Source: Phyllostachys edulis (lineage: Eukaryota > Streptophyta > Magnoliopsida > Poales > Poaceae). From it: a DNA stretch of 64,000 bases. The DNA lies in contig CM070563.1 of the NCBI GenBank assembly GCA_036346405.1, positions 29,398,816-29,462,815 of the forward strand, written 5' to 3'. Shown in pieces: positions 54,378-64,000 of this stretch (the first letter of the stretch is position 1; each line of letters starts with the position of its first letter). Below the pieces are notes generated by a model. That model worked only from the letters and a program-made list of their open reading frames with translations. It was not told the DNA's origin and ran no database searches. Made by a program: the position numbers and the translations under genes.

Positions 54378-55661
54378 TGTGGACAGGTTGGATCAAGCGG
54401 CGCGGGGGTCGATGCAAGTGCCATGGTGGTTTCGGTGGGAGCCGGACGGGAGAGACTTGCCGACACGATGAGAGTCGTTAATCAACCTACACGTGGCGAA
54501 GCAGGCGAGTGCTTCACCAAGATTGGACTTGGTCTTCGGAGAAAGATCAAGAAGGTGTATTTTGGTAATTTCACCAAATAACGCCTTTGTGACCTTGGAC
54601 TAAACCGCGGCGCAAGATGGTGCGTGGAGAAGTGGTTTAGGTCAAGAGAAGATGAAGTGGTCCCGTTTGTGTTTGGCCTTAACAGGAGCCCATTAGGGTT
54701 AACTCTTCTAGAAGCTAGACTTCACTATAAATAGGAGGGGATACTGTCAAACAGCCTATAAGCACTTCATTTGCAAAACTCTAGTTTGTCTTAGGACTTA
54801 GAGAGGAAAAGAGAGGCTTACGGTTTTAGAGAGTTGAATTGATTTGAGTGCTCATGTTGTGAGCTTTGTCCTCCTTGAGGGAGTGGCTGTAAACCAGCAA
54901 CAATCACGAATCAATCTATGCAAGATTGCACAAAGATGAGTTCCTATTTGTTCTTGCTCTCTATTTCTTCATTTTGGGGCTTTATTTGATCCGCGAGTTT
55001 TTGCTTGGTTTCTTGCCGTGATCTAACTTACTGTGATGTGAGGGAACCCATCTAGGATCATCTTGATCATCAATCACCCACGAGCAAGTCTCTAGATCAT
55101 ATTTCGTATTTGGATCGGTTTTTGAACCACCTTCGTTCAAACTGAAAAAGATAGGAACTTTGGCATGGGTCTCTACAATCTTTGATTGGAATAGGTTCCT
55201 AATATCTTAGATAAGGTGTGTCTCAAATTTCGTGGAGTTTGGCCTTACGGATCAAAAGTTAGACCAATTTTTGTTTTGGTTTTCGGGCTGATTGTGCTGC
55301 TCATCGTGCCTGAGGTCTGACCGCACCTTTGCCTGAGGTTAGTCCGGCCTGAGAGGTTAGTCCGCACTTTTGCCTGAGGCGTGAGAGGTTAGTCTGAACT
55401 TTTGCCTGAGGTTAGTCCGGCCTGAGAGGTTAGTCCGCACTTTTGCCTGAGGTCAGTCCGGCCTTCTGGTTTAGGTTTTGGTTTTTGGTCTTTTGCTTGG
55501 GGTTTTGATTTGGGTTAAACACAAGTCCTCTGTAGTACTTGTATATTGATTTTTATAGCTTCCATAGCTAATGGAGTGATATAGATGTTGAATCTAATCA
55601 AGGTGAAAAATAGCGAAAGCTCCTATTCACCCCCCCTCTAGTCGCTTTTTTCGGTCCTACA
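54378..55661 (+). repeat. Copia 3' LTR, shortened and divergent
   Basis: Starts TGTGGACAGGTTGGATCAAG directly after the polypurine tract. The first ~510 bases of the 5' LTR are missing. The middle matches well, but the last 350 bases diverge and contain repeated gaggttagtccggcctgag units (55310-55460). It ends tcggtcctaca. Confidence 0.85.
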
Positions 55662-55718
55662 ACCTAGTAGTTGATAGGAACATATACAGTGTGATTTGTT
55701 CTTTGTTTTCTACTAACA

Positions 55719-56960
55719 ATGGTTGGGTCACGCGGATCTACAGATGGTGGGAATAACAACGACTACCCTCTTACGCATGAGGGCGAAGGTCCTCTCACAC
55801 CTCACACGAGAGAGATCGTGCGGCGCTTCGAGCACTTGCTCGGTGAGAGCGTCCACGATGCCTTGGATAAGATCAATGACAATTTCACGGTGCTCTACAC
55901 ACGCGTTGAGCTCCCCGAATGGTGCCCACTTGTTGGAGCCACGGCCCATGATGAGCCAAGGGTGGAGGACCCACCTGCTCGCCACAGACCAACTACTGCT
56001 CACTCTTGGGCAGATGAGGTGGAAGAAGAAGACGTGAACAACTACACTGCTGATACAGAAACCGATGGAGTCAATATTTACAATGATCGAAACCATCGTC
56101 GGCTTCGTCACAATCGTCAAGGTATGGAAAGAAATTAACGTGAGGTATGAGATCATAATGATGCATTTGGTAAAATTAAATTTACTATGCCTTCTTTTAC
56201 TGGAAAATATGATCCTGATGCTTATTTCACATGGGAGCTTTCCGTAGAACAAAATTTTGCTTGTCATGAATTCCCAAAAGATAAGAAAGTTAGGGCTGCT
56301 ACTAGTGAGTTTATTGATTTTGCCTCTATTTGGTGAAGTGAATATGGTCGTACTCATCAGAACATACCTAGAACATAGAATGCTTTGAAGAGAGCAATGA
56401 GACATAGATTTGCACCATCATATTATTCTTGTGATTTGCTTAATAAATTACAACGCTTAATACAAGGTAGTTGTTCTGTAGAGGATTATTATCAAGAATT
56501 GTAAACTAGTTTGCTGCATTGTGGTTTAGATGAAACCGAAGATACTAAGATGGCTAGATTTTTGGCAGGTTTAAACCATGAAATTAAGGACATACTTGAT
56601 TATAAAGAATACAATTCTATCACTCACTTGTTTCATCTTGCTTGCAAAGCAGAAAGAGAAGTGCAAGGTCGACAATCTCGCTCTAGGGGCAATTTTGGAG
56701 GATCTTTTGCAGGTCAGCCAATTCAGCAGGAACCTATGGCACCTTCCTCCACTTCTGGCCGTGATGCACCCTCCTCAAGCCATGCGCCCCCAACTGCTCC
56801 TTCCACTCCTGCACATGTCCCAAATGCAAATAATCAGCAAAGGTACAAGTCCCCACAAAAAGTGCTTCTTCCGTTGCTTCTATAGGGAGATCTAGAGATG
56901 TACAATGTCACTGTTGCAAAGGATTTGGACACTTAATGCGCGATTATCCAAGTCAATAGG
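55719..56960 (+). pseudogene. Gypsy gag with transition-type stop codons
   Basis: Starts MVGSRGSTDGGNNNDYPLTH; the capsid-like core reads FTMPSFTGKYDPDAYFTWEL, FEFPKDKKVR-like and HRFAPSYYSCDLL, then DETEDTKMARFLAGLNHEIK. Stops fall where Trp or Gln is expected: TGA at 56334, TAG at about 56376, TAA at 56502. The zinc knuckle (CHCCKGFGHLMRD, about 56906) has its last Cys changed to Tyr. All fit C-to-T changes on one strand or the other, typical of methylated, silenced repeats. Confidence 0.8.
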
Positions 56961-57670
56961 CTTTACTTATCAAGGACAATGGTGAGTACACTTCATCTAG
57001 CGATATTGAGGATGGACATGTTTTGATTGCAGCTAATAATGCAGGTGATAAAATTGAGGAAGAACAATTAGGTCATGAGATATCTGACAAGTACCAAAGC
57101 TTAGTTGTCTAGTGTGTGCTAAGTGCTCAAATGGAGCATGCTGAACAAAATCAACGCCACACCTTGTTTCAATCAAAATTCGCCATCAAGAAACGTTCGT
57201 GTAAAGTCGTCATCCATGAAGAGAGTGGCAACAACCTTGCTAGCACATAAATGGTCGAGAAGCTTGGCTTGACCACAACTCCACACCCCTATCCTTACTA
57301 CATTCAATAGTTGACTTCTTGTGGTAAGTTGAAGGTGACTGATCTTGTGCGTGTGTATTTTTCTATTGGATCATATCATGATTATGTTGATTGCGATGTC
57401 GTACCTATGCAAGCATGCTCGTTATTGTTAGGTAGACCTTGGCAATATGATAGATATACTAAACATCATGGTAGATCCAATTATTATACTTTCACATATA
57501 AAGAAAAGAAAATAACTTTACTTCCAATTTCCCCTTCTGCCATATTAAAGGATGATTTAGAACGAGCTGACAGAACAAGTTAGGAGAAAAGAAAAGATGA
57601 TCATAAGATTAAAGCTCCAAGCGAAATTAAACTGAAAGCTTCTGTTATGTTAGCTACAAAATCTGATTGC
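56961..57670 (+). pseudogene. Gypsy protease-like region
   Basis: Segments VVIHEESGNNLAST, KLKVTDLVRVYFSIGSYHDY and VDCDVVPMQACSLLLGRPWQ, then DRYTKHHGRSNYYTF, resemble the aspartic-protease part of plant Gypsy pol (the ...LLGRPWQYDR motif is common). A TAG at 57308 replaces an expected Trp (YIQ-W-L). Broken and incomplete; no reverse transcriptase follows. Confidence 0.7.
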
Positions 57671-57944
57671 ATTTAATGGAAAAACTTGAATCTGAATGCT
57701 ATACTACGATTTGCAAAGAATCTTTGTGTCCATTAGAAGACATGCGTGTTTCTATGCCTCTTGTTGCTACTAACCTTTTGCAGAAAAGTTATGACTTGGA
57801 GAAAACGATTGAGTTGAGGACGACTCAAATTCAAGAAAGGGGGATGATGAGGACATCAACCCTAAGGATGCAACCACTACTTCGACACGCTGCACTGCAT
57901 CCTCTACTTTGGACACATCTTCTCTAATTGAACTTTCGGCTACT

Positions 57945-59718
57945 TGTAGGACCAGATAGGTGCCTAGAGGGGGGGGGTAAATAGACGCTCGCACAAATTT
58001 CACTTTAATAAGATTCAACACGAACTTTTCTCCAATAGCTACGAAAGCTAAGAAGATCAGTATATACACATAGTGAAAGTCTTGTGCTGAATCCAATCAA
58101 CCCCTAAAGCAAAAGACCCAAAACTTAAGAACTTAATCCCTCGGGCCGGTTTGACCGAAGTTCAAGGCTCAGTCTGGCCGAGGTGCGGACTAACCGACAG
58201 CTTAGGCGCGGTATGACCGGGATCTGGACTGACCGGCGTATAAAATTCGGTTTGACCGCGCTGACAATGAATAGAACAGACAGCTCTGGTTCCAAAACGA
58301 AAATCGACCAAACTTTTGATCTACACGGCCAAACTTGACCAAACTTGGAACACACCTTCCTAAGGATATCTGGAACCTATTCCAAGCAACGATCGAGTAG
58401 ATCCACATCAAAGTTTTTGACCTTTTTCCATTTAACCTAAGGAGGGTTCAAAACCGAGCAAAAATGAAAAACTTGATCCAAAACTTGCTCGTGGGAGATT
58501 GATGATCAAGATGATCCTAGATGTATTCCGACATGTCACAGCAAGGTAGATGGGGGTAAGAAACCACTAGAAACCCATTGGATCAAAGAAACACCCAAAA
58601 TCACCAAATGAGAAGGAAGAACACAAGAAGACTCATCTTTGAATAATCATCTATAGATTGATTCGCGATTGTTGCTGGTTACAGCCACTCTCTCAAGGAG
58701 GACAAGAGCTCAATCTATGAGAACTCACTCAACTCATCTCTCTAAAACCCTAAGCCTCTCCTTTTCTCTCTAAGCCCTAAGACAAACTAGGGTTTTGCAA
58801 ATGAAGTACTTGGGGGCTGTTTGACAGCACCCCCTCCTATTTATAGTGAGGCCTAGCTTCTAGAAGAGTTAACCCTAATAGGCTCCCATTAAGGCCCAAC
58901 ACAAACGGGACACACGCACGCATCTTAAAGCGTCGTCTTCATCTTCTCTTGACCTAAACCGCTTCTCCACGCACCGTCGTGCGCCGTGGTTTAGCCCAAG
59001 GTCACAAAGGCAGTATTTAGTGAAATTACCAAAATACCCCTTCTTGATTTTTCTCCGAAGACCAAGTCCAATCTTGGTGAAGCACTCGCCTGCTTCGCCA
59101 CATGTAGGTTGATCAACGGCTCTCATCATGTCGGCAAGTCTCTCCCGTCCGGCTCTCGCCGAACCCACCATGGCACTTGCACCGACTCCCGCGCCACTTG
59201 ATCCAACCCGTCGCATCGAACTGCCCGTTCGGTTACCTTTGTCCATTCTGCGCCATGCTTGGTCCATTGACCTCACCCGGCATCCTTGATCGTTCTAGGC
59301 CTCAACTCTCCAAGCATAGTCTCGATTATCCTCGCCGTTGACCGTCGTTGACCTCCAAGCGTCCTGCACACAAATAGACAAAGAAATCGAATCTGGGAAC
59401 AAGTTCTTCACAACTCGACCCACGTTAGCCAAAACATGCATTATGCAACACATATGCACTGATAACCATGAATATGACCTCACCAAAAATCATCGCAAAC
59501 GTTTGGACGATGAACAGGATTAAGCCGGTCAGACCACAGTTCAACTGCCGGTCAGACCGCACCAGGCCGGTCTGACCGGTCATTGACCACCGGTCTGACC
59601 GCCTCTTCTTGACAGCTCTTTTAACTTCACCGAAAACGCGTGATTGAACAAACCATCAAAGCCATTGCCAATTGTTTCATCATCCTAAGATCGTGGGTAT
59701 ATCCCCATGATATGCACA
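57945..59718 (-). repeat. Copia 3' LTR of the minus element
   Basis: 1,774 bases. Read on the minus strand it starts TGTGCATATCATGGGG and ends GGTCCTACA. It is similar throughout to the 5' LTR of the plus element (45405-47178) and more so than to that element's own 3' LTR. The polypurine tract is at 59721-59731 (atctcccccttg on the plus strand). Confidence 0.92.
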
Positions 59719-61001
59719 ATCTCCCCCTTGATGAACACATTGGTAATTTCCCAAAAATGCAAAGATTGAGGTTTGAAAAGAAAAATACTCGACATTTTCG
59801 CGCAAAGGCACAACTTGGTCCAAATGCAAGAGAAAGCAAGGGAAATGACCAAGCTGGCTCCAGAATAGCATAGGCAACTGAGATACAGCAAAAGACAGCA
59901 AGAAAGCTTCAATTTGCAAAATCTCACTTAAGGTCCATATGAAAGAACAGTTGTTCAATTTGACCTTTGATCATTGTGAGGAAGCAAGAATTGCAATTCA
60001 AATTCATTTTCTCCCTCTTCATTTTTACCATTTCTGCCCCTTCGACAATGGATTCATCAAGGTGCATAAAGGAAGATAGAGCATGAATGACATGGAATGG
60101 CTGCAATTAATTCATTTTTAGCACAGGGATCCATGAAACTTATCCATGAGGACTGTACAAGTATTACACCAAGCCATATTGTGTGAAGACGCTACTTTTC
60201 ATCAAGGCAAAACATGTACAGCAAAGCTAAGGCCAGAATTAGCAGTAATCTGAAATTAAATGAATTGGTAGCATGACAAAGTGCTTAAGATCATAGTTTA
60301 ACTAAAGGTATCTAAAAATGAGTCAAGCCATGTCTATAAGCAAAATGGAGCCCATAAACTAGAAAATGAGTCAATTTTGAGCACTATGAGTTTAATTATG
60401 AATCGATTAGTTCAAGCATTTGGAATTTAGCACATTGAGCATTTTGCTGAAAATTTTTGGTTTTATCTTAGTAAAGCAAGTCCTGGACTAGGAGCCATCC
60501 ACAACTGCCTCCTAAGCTTCAACCAATTGACAAATTGTTTTCTTAGCATTGTGCTAGATCTCAAGCCTTGCCGCGACCATCTCAAGCAAGAAACTTAAGA
60601 GAGTGGTCTAGGTCATCCAAAACTCCCCCTGAGTTCATACCTAGTGCAATGGAAAGCTGTTTCATGAGAAAGAATTGGTGAGATCAGTTTTTTCGCACAG
60701 AAAAACTCATTTTTCATTTGCTTGGCTTAAGAACTATCATAGCTCAATTTAAAACTCAAAGTAAGTTCAAGACTCAATTTAGCCTATATGACATGGCGTG
60801 AATCATGAGAGAATCATTGTGGCAAAACTAGTCACAAGATACAACAAGTCATGTTTTGATTCGATTTTCTCACAGATAATAAAGCTAGCATAGCAAAAAC
60901 TAAGCTATACATGAAAAGCCATAAAAGAAATCTAGCAACCTAGCACAAGTCATGTTTAAAATGCAATATGGTACAATGAGTGCAAAAGAGCCAACTCCCC
61001 C
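59719..61001 (-). other. Copia 3' internal non-coding region (minus element)
   Basis: About 1.3 kb between the polypurine tract and RNase H, matching 52926-54377 of the other element. No gene supported. Confidence 0.75.
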
Positions 61002-63166
61002 TCAAAACAGGCCAAGAGAACTAATAACACCCAACTCTCCCCGCAAAGAAGCAAAACAAGAAGAATCAAGAGCCTTAGTGAAAATATCCGCAACCTGCTG
61101 CTCAGACTCTACAAAGTGAAGCACAACATCACCCTTCTCTACATGGTCTCTAAGAAAATGATATCGAATGTCAATGTGCTTGGTCCTAGAGTGTTGTACT
61201 GGGTTTTTGGCAATGTTAATGGCAAAAGTGTTGTCACAGAAAAGAGGAACACTACCGAGAGATAACCCATAGTCCCATGAGTAGACAAGATCCAGAGAAC
61301 ACGAGAGCAAGCATCGGCTGCAGACTACAAACTCGCCCTCGGCGGATCAGGTAACAGAGGAATTGTTTCCTAGATGACCAAGAGATAAGAGATGTACCTA
61401 GGAAATGACAAGTGCTAGAAGTACTCTTCCTATTCACTCTACACCCCGCAAAATTAGCATCAGAAAAAGCCTGAATGGAGAGAGCAGAAACAGAAGAATA
61501 CCAGAGTCCAAAATCAAGAGTGTCCTGGAGGTACCTGAAATCGAGCGCATAGACACACAGCAAACTGTATATCCGGCCTCAACGCTGTGACGTAGAGAAG
61601 AGAGCCAATCATGCTACGGTACTCCTGGTCCACGGGCTCTCCATCCTTATTAGGGTCCAGCACGGTGGATGTGGCAATGGGAGTAGACATTGGCCTACTG
61701 CTTCCCATGTCGAAACACCGAAGAAGGTCCTTGGTGTATTTGCTTTGATGAATGAAGGCGCCTTCTTTTAGTTGCTTGACTTGAAGACCAAGGAAGAAAG
61801 TCAGTTCGCCCATCATGCTCATCTTGAATTCCCTACTCATAGAATCTGAAAATCTGGACACCAAAGCATGAGAAGAACCACCGAATATAATGTCATCCAC
61901 ATAAATCTGAACCAATAAAAAGTCACTGCCATGCCTAAGAGTGAACAAGGTTTTATTAACCATTCCTATTTTGAAATCATTTTTAAGCAAGAAACTCTTA
62001 AGCCTATCATACCAAGCTCTAGGGGCTTGCTTCAATCCGTACAAGGCTTTGGAGAGCTTAAACATATGGTTTGGGAATTTGGGATTTTTAAAACCAGGGG
62101 GTTGCTTGACAAAGACATCTTCTTCTATAAAACCATTAAGGAAAGCACTATTGACATCCATTTGAAAAAGCTTAAAGCCCTTAGATGCCGCGAATGCTAG
62201 CAAAATACGAATGGCTTCTAATCTAGCTACAGGAGCAAAGGTCTCCTCAAAGTCTAAGCCTTCTACCTGGGAATAACCTTGAGCTACAAGCCTAGCCTTA
62301 TTGCGAACTACCAACCTATCCTCACTTTGCTTATTTTTGAAAACCCATTTTGTTCCAATTACATTATGATTAGGTGGAGGTGCAACAAAGGTCCAGACTT
62401 TGTTTCTTTCAAAATTTTCAAACTCTTCATGCATGGCATTGACCCAAGAGGAATCAGATAAAGCATGGGTGACATCTCGGGGTTCAAAAGACGCAACAAA
62501 AGCAGAATGTGCATGAGAATTTGGAGAGATAAACCTGGAGCGAGTGACTCGCTCATGAAGATCCCCAATCATCTGCTCAAATGGATGCTGTAGCTGAATG
62601 TGAAGAGGAGGTCCTGGTGCAGAAGTGGCCTCTACCTCATGAGCTGTGGAGGTAGGAGCAGAGCCACTCACATCGTCAATGAAGGTAGGAGGAGGCTGCT
62701 CAGCTAAAACTGGAGAAGTAGAAGCAGGCTCTCCAACCATCTCAAAAGTGACTGGAGGATGGATTGGGTCCTCATCCTCAGAGTCGTTATCGACGAAGAT
62801 ACTCTCAGAAACCTGTGTACCTGCATCATCGGGTCTAGTACCAGGAATAGCCGCATCAAAAGTAACTTCGCAAGTATCAACAATTTTGTTAGTATCCAAA
62901 TTAAAAACACGATAGCCATGAGAATGAGCAGGATATCCAAGAAATATGCCATCAGAACATCTTGATTCAAATTTATCCAGGTTGCCATGTTTTAGAATGA
63001 AGCACTTGCAACCAAAAATCTTGAAATGAGAGACTTTAGGCCTATGACCAAATCTAAGCTCAAAAGAAGTCTTGCCTATGACAAATCTCAAGAACACCCT
63101 GTTGGATACATAGCAAGCAGTAGAGATTGTCTCAGTCCAAAAACCTCCGAGGTGTACTATGCTCAT
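61002..63166 (-). pseudogene. Copia integrase end, reverse transcriptase and RNase H (minus element)
   Basis: A 550-codon open frame (63166-61514) contains the integrase C-terminal part (FGCKCFILKHGNLDKF, GIFLGYPAHSHGYRVF), a Ser/Pro/Thr-rich linker, and a complete-looking reverse transcriptase: NKARLVAQGYSQVEGLDFEE, FQMDVNSAFLNG, KALYGLKQAPRAWY, QIYVDDIIF, then YRSMIGSLLYVTALRPDIQF. RNase H follows in a shifted frame (61563-61002; DNTFAINIAKNP, RTKHIDIRYHF). The expected STAEAEY motif is damaged near 61340. The enzyme region is much better kept than in the plus element. Confidence 0.88.
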
Positions 63167-63251
63167 CTAGCATGGTCCTGGCCATCTCTACAAGGGTCTT
63201 GTTCTTCCTCTCTACAACACCATTCTACTAGGGAACTCTAGGTGATGAGAA

Positions 63252-64000
63252 CTAGTGCTCAAGTCCCCTATCAGAGCTGAAAGTGGCAAAGGAAGAGTTC
63301 TTGAATTCTGTCCCATTGTCACTCCTAATGGCTCTCAAAGCTCCAAGAAGGTCAATATCTAGTTTAAGGACCAATTCTCTAAAATAGCCAAAAGCCTCGT
63401 CCTTAGAAACCAGAAAATAAACCCATGAATATCTAGAGAAATCATCCACTATCACAAGCACATACCATTTCCCACCTGCAGACTGAACTCTAGAAGGGCC
63501 AATAGTGTCTAAGTGCAAGAGCTGACCTGGTCCATCAGTCATCACTAAAATAAGAAGTGGATGAAAAGCAGAAACCATCTTACCATTTCTACAGGGTGTG
63601 CACACAAGATCTCTGACAGCCTTTAGCTTAGGGAAACCTCTAATCAAATCCTTGCAACTGACCCTAGTCAAATGGTCAAAGCCTATGTGTCCAAGCCTAC
63701 GATGCCACAATACTAGATCATGAGAGTCAGAAGCCACAAAACATCTAGGATTGGAAGCAGAAGAGACACTGAAATCAGTACAAAAGATCCTCTCAAACCT
63801 GGAGATCCCAAAGACATGCTCACCCGAGGAGTCTAGAACTCTACACTCACTACTCTTGAACCTCACCTCCAGACCCTCATCAAGAAGCTAAGAAACAGAT
63901 AGCAAATTATACCTCAGCTTACTTACCAAAGCGACGTCCTTAAGCATAAAGTTGTGATTGACGCGCACTGTGCCCTTGGCTGTCACGGTCCCGGTAGAAG
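63252..64000 (-). pseudogene. Copia integrase N-terminal and core region (minus element)
   Basis: A 204-codon frame (63866-63252) holds the zinc-binding HRRLGHIGFDHL...CTPCRNGK and the catalytic core (HLDTIGPSRVQ, VDDFSRYSWVYF, RSDNGTEFKNSSF). A TAG after GLEH ends it, and stop/frame breaks separate it from the 63166 frame where the catalytic Glu region would lie. 63867-64000 encodes upstream residues (LLDEGLEV, LRYNLLSVS) and runs off the window. Confidence 0.85.

Larger units (their letters stand above)
45405..55661 (+). mobile_element. Ty1/Copia LTR retrotransposon, plus strand, degenerate
   Basis: A 5' LTR (45405-47178), primer site, long gag, protease/integrase, reverse transcriptase, RNase H, a 1.4 kb non-coding stretch, a polypurine tract and a shorter 3' LTR (54378-55661) lie in the Ty1/Copia order (integrase before reverse transcriptase). 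Coding frames are interrupted by stops and shifts. The two LTRs differ in length (1,774 and 1,284 bases) and in their last third, and the flanking 5-mers (agtag, accta) do not match. The element may therefore be a recombinant of two related copies. Confidence 0.92.
55662..57944 (+). mobile_element. Ty3/Gypsy remnant: leader, gag and start of pol
   Basis: A second Gypsy family, cut on both sides by Copia elements. The leader runs to ATG 55719. Gag and a protease-like region follow, and the sequence stops at the minus-strand Copia LTR at 57945. No LTR of its own is in the window. It is the older, host layer for the Copia insertion on its right. Confidence 0.8.
57945..64000 (-). mobile_element. 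Ty1/Copia LTR retrotransposon, minus strand, 5' end outside the window
   Basis: Same family as the plus-strand element but better preserved. On the minus strand, in order: integrase (63866-63252), integrase end plus reverse transcriptase (63166-61514), RNase H (to 61002), non-coding region, polypurine tract, 3' LTR (59718-57945). Its gag and 5' LTR lie beyond 64000. It was inserted into the Gypsy remnant; the 5 bases left of it are ctact, to be compared with the right side. Confidence 0.93.

Overview
The window looks like nuclear DNA of a grass, most probably rice or a close wild relative (Oryza). The reasons are one intron-rich polyamine oxidase gene with canonical GT-AG junctions, CACTA elements with CACTACTACA ends and dense cagacggtt subterminal repeats, Stowaway- and Tourist-like MITEs, plant LTR retrotransposons whose primer sites match initiator tRNA-Met, and a block of GRF zinc-finger, plant-mobile-domain and MuDR-type sequences. 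No bacterial, organellar or rRNA/tRNA gene was seen. The species is an inference; no database was used.

Layout. 1-3652: 3' part of a CACTA element with a broken transposase-like gene and a Ulp1-type cysteine protease region. 3653-4273: stray copy of polyamine oxidase exons 4-5. 5638-6940: complete small CACTA element carrying a PCNA gene fragment. 7263-15814: the only convincing cellular gene, a nine-exon polyamine oxidase (PAO) with MITEs and an old LTR remnant in its 3.9 kb intron 2. 16000-18060: repeat-rich DNA including a ~505 bp tandem duplication. 18240-25478: a gene block of mobile-element type with three GRF-like zinc-finger genes, a plant-mobile-domain gene and a truncated MuDR transposase N-terminus. 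25736-26320: a long foldback whose arms encode what looks like an RNA-dependent RNA polymerase fragment. 27395-39341: full-length Ty3/Gypsy element with ~3.1 kb LTRs. 41002-42495: third CACTA element, truncated. 42762-44801: second partial copy of the PAO locus. 45405-55661: Ty1/Copia element on the plus strand. 55662-57944: remnant of another Gypsy element. 57945-64000: Copia element of the same family on the minus strand, running off the right edge.

How it fits together. PAO is the host gene; its flanks were duplicated (fragments at 3653 and 42762) and filled with transposons. An LTR remnant is present both in PAO intron 2 and in the 42762 copy, so that insertion came before the duplication. 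The transposons decay in two styles: the Gypsy remnant at 55662 has stop codons of the kind made by C-to-T change, whereas the Gypsy element at 27395 has almost substitution-free LTRs but very many 1-2 base indels, which may be sequence error rather than biology.

The observations most worth following are the RDR-like foldback, the PCNA capture, the GRF/mobile-domain block, and the in-frame duplicated start of PAO.
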